Positions 33,858-44,898 of a stretch of 47,723 nt of DNA are shown piece after piece. The position numbers were made by a program, and so were the translations under genes. Origin of the DNA: Leeuwenhoekiella polynyae (GTDB lineage Bacteria > Bacteroidota > Bacteroidia > Flavobacteriales > Flavobacteriaceae); contig NZ_QOVK01000027.1 in NCBI RefSeq assembly GCF_004104075.1, positions 1-47,723 of the forward strand, written 5' to 3'. Each line of letters starts with the position of its first letter. Position 1 is the stretch's first letter. The notes below the pieces were generated by a model. It was not told where the DNA came from and searched no databases. It saw only the letters and a list, made by a program, of their open reading frames with translations.

Positions 33858-33865
33858 CCTACATA
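33853..33865. promoter_or_regulatory. Candidate GntR operator upstream of the GH28-like operon
   Basis: TATGTCCTACATA: arms TATGT and ACATA, identical to the site before susC at 11 of 13 positions. It ends 8 bases before the start codon of the GH28-like gene, where binding would block initiation. Confidence 0.6.
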
Positions 33866-33873
33866 TAAAATTA

Positions 33874-35286
33874 ATGAATATAACGAATATAAACGATTTT
33901 GGTGCCGTAAATGATGATTTTACGAATAATTCGTTGGCCATTCAAAAGGCCATAGATCATTGTGCCGGCCTTGGTGGCGGAAAAGTCGTTATTCCGCCAG
34001 GCAAACCGTTCCTTACAGGACCTTTTGACCTCAAATCAAATATTGAATTACATCTGGAGCAGGGTGCTGTGCTAAAGGCCTACCCTGACGAAGGTGTTTA
34101 TATTAAAAGCGCCTTTAGAAAAAATCTGGGTGAAGGCACCATCTGGATAGGTGGAGAAAATCTCAGCCAGATTTCCTTTACAGGCGGTGGCACAATAGAT
34201 GGTAACGGCATCTTTTTCATGGGTGATGAGCTACACGACTCTTATGAGCTTAAACCTTTTGAAACGGTAGATCCCAGACCGCACATTCTTACTTTGGTTT
34301 CATGTAAAAATGTAAAGATGCACGGCATTACAGTAAGTAATGCTGCTTACTGGGCGCTTCATTTTATAGGTTGTTATGATGTTTCAATCGCAAACATTTC
34401 AATCTATAATGATATTAAAGTACGCAATAGCGACGGTATTGATCTCGATCATTGCCAAAACGTACGCATCAGCAATTGCCATATCGAATCAGGTGATGAT
34501 TGCATCTGCCTAAAAAACAGAAGGGAATATGAGGAGTTAGGTCCCTGTAAAAATATCGTAATTTCTAATTGTACATTGATTAGTACTTCGTGTGCGATTA
34601 AAATTGGTTCAGAAAATATGGATGCCATAAGCCACGTTACTTTTAATAACTGCATTATTACCGGAAGTTGTAGAGGTATAGGTATTCAAAACCGGGACGA
34701 AGGCACCGTGTCAGACATCATTTTCTCTAACATTATGGTAGAATGTAAGCAGTTTTCTGACGTTTGGTGGGGAATGGCAGAACCTATTTACATTACGGCT
34801 TATCCCCGCGCCTCACACAATCACAAAGATGCTGGTTGGAGGTTAAAGCCCGGAGCTAAAGAAGCCAGTATTGGCAAGGTTTCTAACATCACGTTTGCAA
34901 ACATCAGGTGCAAGAGCGAAAATGGTATTTTCTTGGGAGCTGCATCACCAGATTTGCTCGATAACATCCGCTTTAATGACATTGATCTGGAGATTTCAAA
35001 AACCACCGAATATCCCGGAGGTTATTACGATTGTAGGCCGTGTAAAGATGCCGATTTTATAGGCGAGCAGACCTCAGGTTTTTATATGGTAAACGCCAGT
35101 AATGTGTACATTTCAAACACCACAGTAAACTGGGGAACCCAAAGACCTGATTATTATGGAAACGCGCTTTATGCCGAAAATATAACTCCACTAGTTCTTG
35201 ATAATTTTAATGGAACGGCAGCCTTTGAAAATTTGGAAAGCATCGTTAAAAAAGGAAAAACTCAACTCGAAAAAATCGCAAACTAA
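33874..35286 (+). CDS. GH28-like right-handed beta-helix protein, non-canonical active site
   Basis: 470 residues without signal peptide or lipobox: it begins MNITNINDFGAVNDDF directly, so it is probably cytoplasmic. The beta-helix and two GH28 acid motifs are present: NSDGID (Asn185, Asp187) and SGDDCICLK (Asp208, Asp209). The canonical GHG and RIK motifs are not: their places hold STSCAIKIGSE (about 237-247) and CRGIGIQNRDEG, followed by VWWGMAEPIYIT. That pattern occurs in a subset of Bacteroidota GH28-like proteins whose reaction I cannot state. It heads the operon SSS-MIOX-GH89-HGSNAT-GH2-GH95-nagB. A cytoplasmic uronosidase on an imported uronate-inositol or similar disaccharide is an inference from context. 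Confidence 0.85.
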   Translation: MNITNINDFGAVNDDFTNNSLAIQKAIDHCAGLGGGKVVIPPGKPFLTGPFDLKSNIELHLEQGAVLKAYPDEGVYIKSAFRKNLGEGTIWIGGENLSQISFTGGGTIDGNGIFFMGDELHDSYELKPFETVDPRPHILTLVSCKNVKMHGITVSNAAYWALHFIGCYDVSIANISIYNDIKVRNSDGIDLDHCQNVRISNCHIESGDDCICLKNRREYEELGPCKNIVISNCTLISTSCAIKIGSENMDAISHVTFNNCIITGSCRGIGIQNRDEGTVSDIIFSNIMVECKQFSDVWWGMAEPIYITAYPRASHNHKDAGWRLKPGAKEASIGKVSNITFANIRCKSENGIFLGAASPDLLDNIRFNDIDLEISKTTEYPGGYYDCRPCKDADFIGEQTSGFYMVNASNVYISNTTVNWGTQRPDYYGNALYAENITPLVLDNFNGTAAFENLESIVKKGKTQLEKIAN

Positions 35287-35288
35287 TT

Positions 35289-37448
35289 ATGATTTTAGGC
35301 TTATCATATCTGGATATTTTAGTATTGGTGCTGTACTTCGGTGTCATTGTGTATATCGGTATACGATCTAGCCTGAAGATTAAAAAAGAAGAAGATTATT
35401 TTCTGGGCGGCAGACAATTTGGAAAACTCTTTTCAACATTTGCGAGTTTTGGGCAGGCAACCTCAGCAGACGGTCCGGCAGGTGTGGCAACCACCACCTT
35501 TAAAAACGGCGCCAGCGGAATCTGGAGTTCGCTTTTAATGCTCTTTGCCACTCCTTTATTTTGGATCACAGCTCCGTGGTTGCGACGGTTGCGCATCACC
35601 ACGATGGGTGATTTTTATGAACAGCGTTATGCTTCACGAAAAATGGCCGCGACCTATGCTCTTGTGGGAACCATCGGGATGATGGGCTTGCTCTCTGTAG
35701 GTTATAAAGCGGTTACCACAACGGCTTTAGCTATGACCGGGAAGCCCGCAAGCGAATTGACAGCGACTGAAAAAATTGAAAAAGAAAAAGCAGACCGCCT
35801 TTTTGAATTATCTAACGAAAACTTCACCTACCTCTCGCAAGCTGAGAAACAGGAATTAGCCGAACTCCGACAGGAAAATCCACGGGCGTTATTCAGTTAT
35901 TTTTCTGAAGATGTGCTTATCTGGACCATCTGTTTCATCGTTCTGTTTTATACCGCGATGGGCGGACTCGAAGCTGCTTTTTACACCGATTTGCTTCAGG
36001 GTATTTTTATAATTTTGCTTTCAATCATTCTCATTCCTTTTGCCTGGTCGGCAATTAACGAACAATTTGGCGGTAGCGGAATGATGGATGCGCTCTCAAA
36101 TCTGCACGAGCAATTGCCCGAAAGTACTTTTGAGATTTTTGGTTCGCCTGCAACCTTAGACTTTACCTGGTATTTCATAGTTATGGCTGCTTTAGTATCT
36201 GGAATGACGGTCGTCGCGCAACCTAATCAACTCGTAACTGCGGGAGCTGCAAAAAGTGAAGATGCGGCGCGTACGGGCTTTGTGACCGGTACGTTTATGA
36301 AGCGTATCGTAACCATCTTATGGGGAATGGTGGGCCTTTGTGCCATCTTGCTTTATGGTGGTAAAATCATGAACTCCGATTTTGTTTGGGGTCACGCCAC
36401 CACACAACTATTGGCACCGTTAGGATTGGGACTTGTAGGTTTGATGCTGGCCAGTTTGATGGCTGCTTTGATGTCTACGGCAGATTGCCTGATGATTACC
36501 GTGTCCGGTTTAGTGGTTAATAATTTTTACAAATACTTTTTTCCGGAAAAGTCTGCCAGGCATTACATCTGGGCGGCACGTATTTCGGGAGCTATATTCC
36601 TGATTGGGGCGGCAATCATTACGACTCAATTTGACACGATTTTACAGATATTAAAGTTCATCTGGGAGTTTTTTGTAGTCTTTGTAGCAGCCTTTTGGCT
36701 GGGCTTAAAATGGCGACGCGCAAACCGCATATCTGCGTGGAGTTCGATTCTGCTCACGTTTACCTTGTTTTATCTAATCCCAACGCTCTTACCCAATATC
36801 TTTCCGGCGATGCGTACCGATGAAAGCCTTACGAAGCTTACCAACTCCCGTATTGTAACCCGAAATTATGAGGTAAAGGAAGTCGATCTGGATAACCGCA
36901 TACACGATATCGCCCAATGGGAAAAGCTTCCGCAAAGCGAAAAAGAACAGATCAGTAAACCGGAAGAACTTGCACTGGGCGGTACAAATGCTGTGGATTA
37001 TGCCATGCCGCGACAGGCTATTTTTTGGTCTAAAGGGGTTACGACCGAGAAAGATGGTACCTCCTACGGCCGCGGTTATATTTATCTTGAATTGTACTTG
37101 CTGGACAGTTTGGGTTGGGATCTTTCAAAAAATCCGTATGCCTTAAACGAAACCATAAGACTGGGAATTCGACTGTTATTCCCATTTCTGGTGCTGTTTC
37201 TTATCGCTTTAGCAACTAAACCGGATTCAGATAACCATTTAGCTGAATTCTACCGTAAAATGCGTACCCGTGCTGTAGACAATAGCATTCTGAAGAATCA
37301 GCCCACCACCGAAAAACTTTTATTCCCAAATAGCAATTGGGAAATCTATACCTGGAATAAAAAAGACCGTACCGGCTTCTTGCTGGCCTGTCTTATTGTT
37401 ATACTCATTATTGGATTACTTTACCTGATGGTTTCCCTCGGGTCTTAA
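35289..37448 (+). CDS. SSS-family sodium:solute symporter with large C-terminal loop
   Basis: 719 residues, long for SSS transporters (about 500-600). N-terminal LDILVLVLYFGVIVYIGIRSSLKIKKEEDYFLGGRQFGKLF is the typical first segment and EDYFLGGR motif. Later GGLEAAFYTDLLQGIFII (Na+/substrate region) and LMAALMSTADCLMITVSGLVVNNFYK confirm the family. Two insertions stand out: a charged stretch (about 155-205) between membrane segments 4 and 5, and about 120 polar residues near the end (about 510-630), before two last segments. It starts 2 bases after the GH28-like stop and touches the MIOX start (TAAATG). It should import a small product across the inner membrane, for example a uronic acid, inositol or a short oligosaccharide; substrate inferred from context. 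Confidence 0.9.
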   Translation: MILGLSYLDILVLVLYFGVIVYIGIRSSLKIKKEEDYFLGGRQFGKLFSTFASFGQATSADGPAGVATTTFKNGASGIWSSLLMLFATPLFWITAPWLRRLRITTMGDFYEQRYASRKMAATYALVGTIGMMGLLSVGYKAVTTTALAMTGKPASELTATEKIEKEKADRLFELSNENFTYLSQAEKQELAELRQENPRALFSYFSEDVLIWTICFIVLFYTAMGGLEAAFYTDLLQGIFIILLSIILIPFAWSAINEQFGGSGMMDALSNLHEQLPESTFEIFGSPATLDFTWYFIVMAALVSGMTVVAQPNQLVTAGAAKSEDAARTGFVTGTFMKRIVTILWGMVGLCAILLYGGKIMNSDFVWGHATTQLLAPLGLGLVGLMLASLMAALMSTADCLMITVSGLVVNNFYKYFFPEKSARHYIWAARISGAIFLIGAAIITTQFDTILQILKFIWEFFVVFVAAFWLGLKWRRANRISAWSSILLTFTLFYLIPTLLPNIFPAMRTDESLTKLTNSRIVTRNYEVKEVDLDNRIHDIAQWEKLPQSEKEQISKPEELALGGTNAVDYAMPRQAIFWSKGVTTEKDGTSYGRGYIYLELYLLDSLGWDLSKNPYALNETIRLGIRLLFPFLVLFLIALATKPDSDNHLAEFYRKMRTRAVDNSILKNQPTTEKLLFPNSNWEIYTWNKKDRTGFLLACLIVILIIGLLYLMVSLGS

Positions 37449-38324
37449 ATGCTTCGACTTATGAAAAATACAAATCAAAAAACAGAACCGCTACAAAGTC
37501 TCGATGAATGGGAAGATGACGTGGTACGCCGTTATCCTGAAGAGGCTCATAAAGCCAAGGAAGAATTTCGCAATTACGAGGCTCCTGCCCGCGACACGGT
37601 TAAAGAATTTTACCGCATCAATCACATCAATCAGACCTATGATTTTGTGCTTGAAAAGAAAAAAGATTTTCTTCAGTTTAACCGCCGGGAGATGTCACTT
37701 TGGGATGCAGTCGAATTTTTAAACACCCTCGTTGACGATTCTGATCCGGATATTGATCTGGATCAAACCCAGCATTTGCTACAAACTTCTGAAGCGATAC
37801 GTGCAGACGGGCATTCAGACTGGTTTGTACTTACCGGATTTTTGCACGATTTAGGTAAAGTATTATGTCTTTTTGGCGAACCACAATGGGCCGTTGTTGG
37901 GGACACGTTCCCAGTAGGTTGTGCCTTTTCAGACAAAATCGTGTACCCGGAATTCTTTAAAAAGAATCCCGATTACACTAATGAAGAACTAAATACCAAA
38001 TTCGGCGTATACAGTCCGTATTGCGGATTGGAGAAGGTGCATATGTCCTGGGGACACGATGAGTACCTCTACCACATTTTGAAAGACTATCTGCCCGAGC
38101 CGGCTTTGTATATGATACGGTATCATTCGTTTTATTCGCAACACCGCGAAGGGGCTTACGATCACCTGATGAGTGCTCACGATCACGAAATGTTTAAATG
38201 GGTAGAAAAATTCAATCCGTATGATTTGTACTCCAAGGCTCCTACCCCACCAAACGTAAAAGAACTGCGTCCCTATTATGAGGATTTGGCTGCCAAATTC
38301 TTACCGGACACCCTGAAATTTTAG
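37449..38324 (+). CDS. myo-Inositol oxygenase (MIOX)
   Basis: 291 residues, the size of the animal enzyme (about 285). All six diiron ligands of mouse MIOX have counterparts in matching motifs: His122 (RADGHSDW), His133-Asp134 (FLHDLGK), His203 ([10 protein letters not shown]), His226 (RYHSFYSQH) and Asp259 (NPYDLYSKA). The N-terminal [27 protein letters not shown] and [22 protein letters not shown] segments are also typical. It cleaves myo-inositol with O2 to D-glucuronate in the cytoplasm. ATG at 37449 follows the symporter stop directly; a second ATG four codons later is possible. Its place inside a SusCD locus between a symporter and an alpha-N-acetylglucosaminidase is unusual and implies inositol release from the glycan, or co-use of inositol. 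Confidence 0.95.
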   Translation: MLRLMKNTNQKTEPLQSLDEWEDDVVRRYPEEAHKAKEEFRNYEAPARDTVKEFYRINHINQTYDFVLEKKKDFLQFNRREMSLWDAVEFLNTLVDDSDPDIDLDQTQHLLQTSEAIRADGHSDWFVLTGFLHDLGKVLCLFGEPQWAVVGDTFPVGCAFSDKIVYPEFFKKNPDYTNEELNTKFGVYSPYCGLEKVHMSWGHDEYLYHILKDYLPEPALYMIRYHSFYSQHREGAYDHLMSAHDHEMFKWVEKFNPYDLYSKAPTPPNVKELRPYYEDLAAKFLPDTLKF

Positions 38325-38345
38325 ATCATTTTTATAGTACCTGTT

Positions 38346-40598
38346 ATGTCTCTTAAACCGAAATATCAAACTTTCTTTAAGCTTGCCTGTTCCCTTTTTA
38401 TACTTGTTGCACTCAGTTCCTGTAAAAAGGAAACAGAAGTAAAGGCTCAGGAAGAAACGCCCTACCAGGGCCTGCTGAATCGGGTTGTTCCCGAATACGC
38501 AGATGAGTTTATCATCGATTCGCTGCCCGATGCCGGCGATCAGGCTTTTGAAATTGCAGCTCAGGATGGTAAAATCAGTTTGAGAGGAAACAATGGGGTC
38601 GCAATCGCCTCGGCGCTGTATTACTACATCAAAGAGTATGCGCACGGGCAGATCACCTGGAATGGCACCAACCTCAACTTTCCGGAATCGCTACCCTTGC
38701 CCGAGAAACTGGTACGTAAAGAATCGCCTTACGAATACCGCTATTACCTCAACTATTGCACGTTCAACTACTCGATGAGCTGGTGGGATTGGGAGCGCTG
38801 GGAAAAGGAAATCGACTGGATGGCGCTTCACGGCATCAATATGCCTCTGGCTATTACCGGCGAAGAATACATCTGGGACGAAGTTTACAAATCCTACGGC
38901 TTTACCGATGAAGACCTGAAGGATTTCTTTAGCGGCCCTTCGTATTTCTCCTGGTTTTGGATGGGAAATCTGGACGGCTGGGGCGGTCCGCTTCCGCAAA
39001 GCTGGAAAGAAAGCCATCGCGACCTGCAAAAAAAGATTTTAAAGCGTTCGCGCGAGTTGGGGATGAAACCGGTGCTTCCGGCATTTACGGGGCACGTTCC
39101 GGCTTCCTTTAAAAAATTCTTCCCCAATGCCAATCTTAAAAAAACCAATTGGGGCAATGATTTTGGAGACACCTATATTCTTGATGCTGAAGATCCGCTT
39201 TTCGCAGAAATCGGTAAACGCTTTTTAGAAAAACAGGAGGAAGTTTTTGGTACAGATCACTTTTATACGGCAGATACTTTTAATGAAAATGAGCCGCCTT
39301 CAGACGATCCTGAATATTTAGGGGAGTTGAGCGAAAAGATTTTTGAAGGAATGAAAGCCGCAGATCCTGAAGCAACCTGGGTGATGCAGGGCTGGTTGTT
39401 TTACAGCCATAAAGATTTTTGGAAAACACCGCAAATCAAAGGCTTGCTCAGTACGGTGCCTGATGATCGTATGATTATCTTAGATCTGGCGACCGAAATT
39501 GAACCCGTCTGGAAGCAAACCGAAGCTTTCTACGGCAAACAATGGATCTGGAATATGCTACATAATTTTGGCGGAAACATCAGTATGTTTGGCCGTATCG
39601 AGACCGTTGCCGAGCAGCCGGCACTGGCCTTAAATGACAGCACTTCGGGCAATTTAAAAGGTATCGGCCTTACGATGGAAGCCATAGAGCAAAACCCGGT
39701 ACTTTATGAATTGATGACCGATAATACCTGGCGCGACACGCCTATCGAACTCCAGCCCTGGCTGAAAAAGTATACCCGCAACCGCTATGGCGCGGTAAAC
39801 GACAGCATCTTAAAAGCCTGGGATATTTTAGTAGCAACCGCATATAACGGCACCACAATACGCGACGGTGCCGAGTCTATCATCGCAGCACGACCTACTT
39901 TTGAAGGCTACCGCCGCTGGGCACGCACCAAGATGAATTACGATCCGCTTGATTTGCTACCTGCCTGGGACCTGTTTATTGGCGCCAGCGATACGTTTAA
40001 AAATTCAGATGGTTTTGAATACGACCTGGTAGACCTTAGCCGTCAGGTGCTTGCCAACTATGCCCTGCCGGTGCAACAGCAAATGCGTATCGCTTATGAA
40101 AATAACGACAAAGAAGCCTTTAAAAAACACGGCGACGAACTCCTGACGCTCATTAGTGATCTGGACCGACTACTCGCTACGCGAAAAGATTTCCTGCTGG
40201 GTCCCTGGATCGCAGATGCCCGAAGTTGGGGCACCACACCCGAAGAAAAGGCGCTTTACGAGCGTAATGCCCGCGACCTCATCACCCTTTGGGGCGGCCC
40301 TGATAATCCGTTGCATGAATACTCTTGTCGCCAATGGAGTGGAGTACTGGATGATTTTTACAAACCGCGCTGGCAACAATTTATTACCGATATTGAAGCC
40401 AACTGGGATGATTTTGATCAGGAGGCTTTTGATGAAAAAATCAAAGAATGGGAATGGAAATGGGTGAACAAAGAAGAGTCCTACCCTACCGAACCCAGCG
40501 GCAATGCCTTTGAAATCGCAAAAGAGCTTCACGCTAAATACCGAAGCAAAATTGCTCCAATCACGAAGGTTATGCCGCCTATTGACTATAACTATTAA
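38346..40598 (+). CDS. GH89 alpha-N-acetylglucosaminidase lipoprotein
   Basis: 750 residues. Lipobox ALSSC (Cys26). Three NAGLU parts are visible: an N-terminal domain (about 40-125, ending LRGNNGVAIASALYYYIKEYAHGQITW), the catalytic TIM barrel from YRYYLNYCTFNYSMSWWDWERWEKEIDWMALHGINMPLAITGEE, with ADTFNENEPPSDDPEYL carrying Glu314 and Glu316 in the region of the first catalytic glutamate, and the helical C-terminal domain. MFGRIETVAEQPALALNDSTSGNLKGIGLTMEAIEQNPVLYELM fits the second catalytic glutamate. The family removes terminal alpha-linked N-acetylglucosamine. Acting at the periplasm or surface, it would take GlcNAc capped by the next gene product. Follows MIOX by 21 bases. Confidence 0.95.
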   Translation: MSLKPKYQTFFKLACSLFILVALSSCKKETEVKAQEETPYQGLLNRVVPEYADEFIIDSLPDAGDQAFEIAAQDGKISLRGNNGVAIASALYYYIKEYAHGQITWNGTNLNFPESLPLPEKLVRKESPYEYRYYLNYCTFNYSMSWWDWERWEKEIDWMALHGINMPLAITGEEYIWDEVYKSYGFTDEDLKDFFSGPSYFSWFWMGNLDGWGGPLPQSWKESHRDLQKKILKRSRELGMKPVLPAFTGHVPASFKKFFPNANLKKTNWGNDFGDTYILDAEDPLFAEIGKRFLEKQEEVFGTDHFYTADTFNENEPPSDDPEYLGELSEKIFEGMKAADPEATWVMQGWLFYSHKDFWKTPQIKGLLSTVPDDRMIILDLATEIEPVWKQTEAFYGKQWIWNMLHNFGGNISMFGRIETVAEQPALALNDSTSGNLKGIGLTMEAIEQNPVLYELMTDNTWRDTPIELQPWLKKYTRNRYGAVNDSILKAWDILVATAYNGTTIRDGAESIIAARPTFEGYRRWARTKMNYDPLDLLPAWDLFIGASDTFKNSDGFEYDLVDLSRQVLANYALPVQQQMRIAYENNDKEAFKKHGDELLTLISDLDRLLATRKDFLLGPWIADARSWGTTPEEKALYERNARDLITLWGGPDNPLHEYSCRQWSGVLDDFYKPRWQQFITDIEANWDDFDQEAFDEKIKEWEWKWVNKEESYPTEPSGNAFEIAKELHAKYRSKIAPITKVMPPIDYNY

Positions 40599-40608
40599 AA
40601 ACCAGCCT

Positions 40609-41739
40609 ATGACTGTAAAAACTTCAGAACGCTTTTTATCGCTCGACGTATTTAGAGGGCTTACCATCGCCCTAATGATCCTGGTAAACACTCCGGGCAC
40701 CGGTGCAGCTATGTATCCATATCTGGTGCACGCGCAATGGTTTGGGTTTACGCTGGCAGATTTAGTTTTTCCGTCCTTTTTGTTTGCAGTGGGTAACGCC
40801 ATGAGCTTTTCGATGCGTCGCTTTCAGGAAGCTGCACCGGCAGACTTTTGGAAAAAAGTACTTAAACGCACTGCAATCATCTTCCTGCTGGGATTCCTGA
40901 TGTACTGGTTTCCCTTTTTTGAATTTAATGACGGGCAGCTGCAAGTATCTCCATTTTCAGAAACCCGGGTAATGGGCGTTTTACAACGTATTGCGCTGTG
41001 TTACTTTTTTGGTGCGGTGATGGTACGGTATTTTTCAGTTAGAGCTATTTTTATTTCTTGTGTGGTCATCCTCCTTGCTTACTGGGGAATTCTGTATGCC
41101 TTTGGGGAACCGGGAGGCGAACTCGACATGGCGACCAATGCAGCTGCTCAATTTGACTATGCTATTTTGGGCGAAGGCCACATCTATAAAAAAGATGCTA
41201 TTCCCTTTGATCCCGAAGGTATCCTGAGCACGCTGCCCAGTATTGTAAACGTTCTTGCCGGTTACCTTGCCGGTGTATTTATCAGACGAAAAGGCAAATC
41301 CTACGAGACCATTGCCAAGCTGATGCTAGCCGGCTTTCTCGTTTTTGCACTTGCAGAATGGTGGGCGCTTATTTTTCCGCTTTCTAAAAAGTTATGGACG
41401 AGTCCGTTTGCGATGTTAACTATTGGCCTTAATCTGTCTATGCTGGCAGCACTCATCTTTTCAGTAGAACTCAAAAACATCAAATTTGGCACAAACTTCT
41501 TCAACGTATTTGGCAAAAATCCACTGGTGATTTATCTCTTTTCCGAACTGTTTTACATCAGCCTGCGCCTGATTCCTGTAAATGAAAATCAGGACGCTTT
41601 TGAATGGGTAAGTGAAGTAATTTTTCAACGCATCTTCCCGGGTTCCTTTGGAGTGCTGATGACCGCTATTGTTTTTATGCTTCTGTGCTGGGCGCTAGGC
41701 TACTGGATGGACAAAAAGAAAATCTACGTCAAAATATAA
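40609..41739 (+). CDS. HGSNAT-like transmembrane acetyltransferase (DUF5009)
   Basis: 376 residues from the ATG at 40609, 10 bases after the GH89 stop. About ten membrane segments. The start SLDVFRGLTIALMILVNTPGTG, then HAQWFGFTLADLVFPSFLFAVGNAMSFSMRR are the signatures of the heparan-alpha-glucosaminide N-acetyltransferase family, with the HA.W.G.T..D..FP.F core and its histidine. In lysosomes HGSNAT passes acetyl groups from cytosolic acetyl-CoA to terminal alpha-glucosamine so that NAGLU can cut it. Here the gene directly follows the NAGLU homologue (GH89), so the same capping-then-cutting pair is likely in the bacterial envelope. Substrate is inferred; the pairing is direct sequence evidence. 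Confidence 0.88.
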   Translation: MTVKTSERFLSLDVFRGLTIALMILVNTPGTGAAMYPYLVHAQWFGFTLADLVFPSFLFAVGNAMSFSMRRFQEAAPADFWKKVLKRTAIIFLLGFLMYWFPFFEFNDGQLQVSPFSETRVMGVLQRIALCYFFGAVMVRYFSVRAIFISCVVILLAYWGILYAFGEPGGELDMATNAAAQFDYAILGEGHIYKKDAIPFDPEGILSTLPSIVNVLAGYLAGVFIRRKGKSYETIAKLMLAGFLVFALAEWWALIFPLSKKLWTSPFAMLTIGLNLSMLAALIFSVELKNIKFGTNFFNVFGKNPLVIYLFSELFYISLRLIPVNENQDAFEWVSEVIFQRIFPGSFGVLMTAIVFMLLCWALGYWMDKKKIYVKI

Positions 41740-44859
<3,120 letters not shown>

Positions 44860-44898
44860 TTTAAAAAGGATGGCATCCTTTACTATAAAAACCGATTG

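Noticed and set aside
40170-40802. A 210-codon open frame on the minus strand
   Set aside because: It lies antisense to GH89 and the acetyltransferase gene, in G+C-rich DNA where long antisense frames arise by chance. It has no domain or signal and conflicts with two well supported genes.
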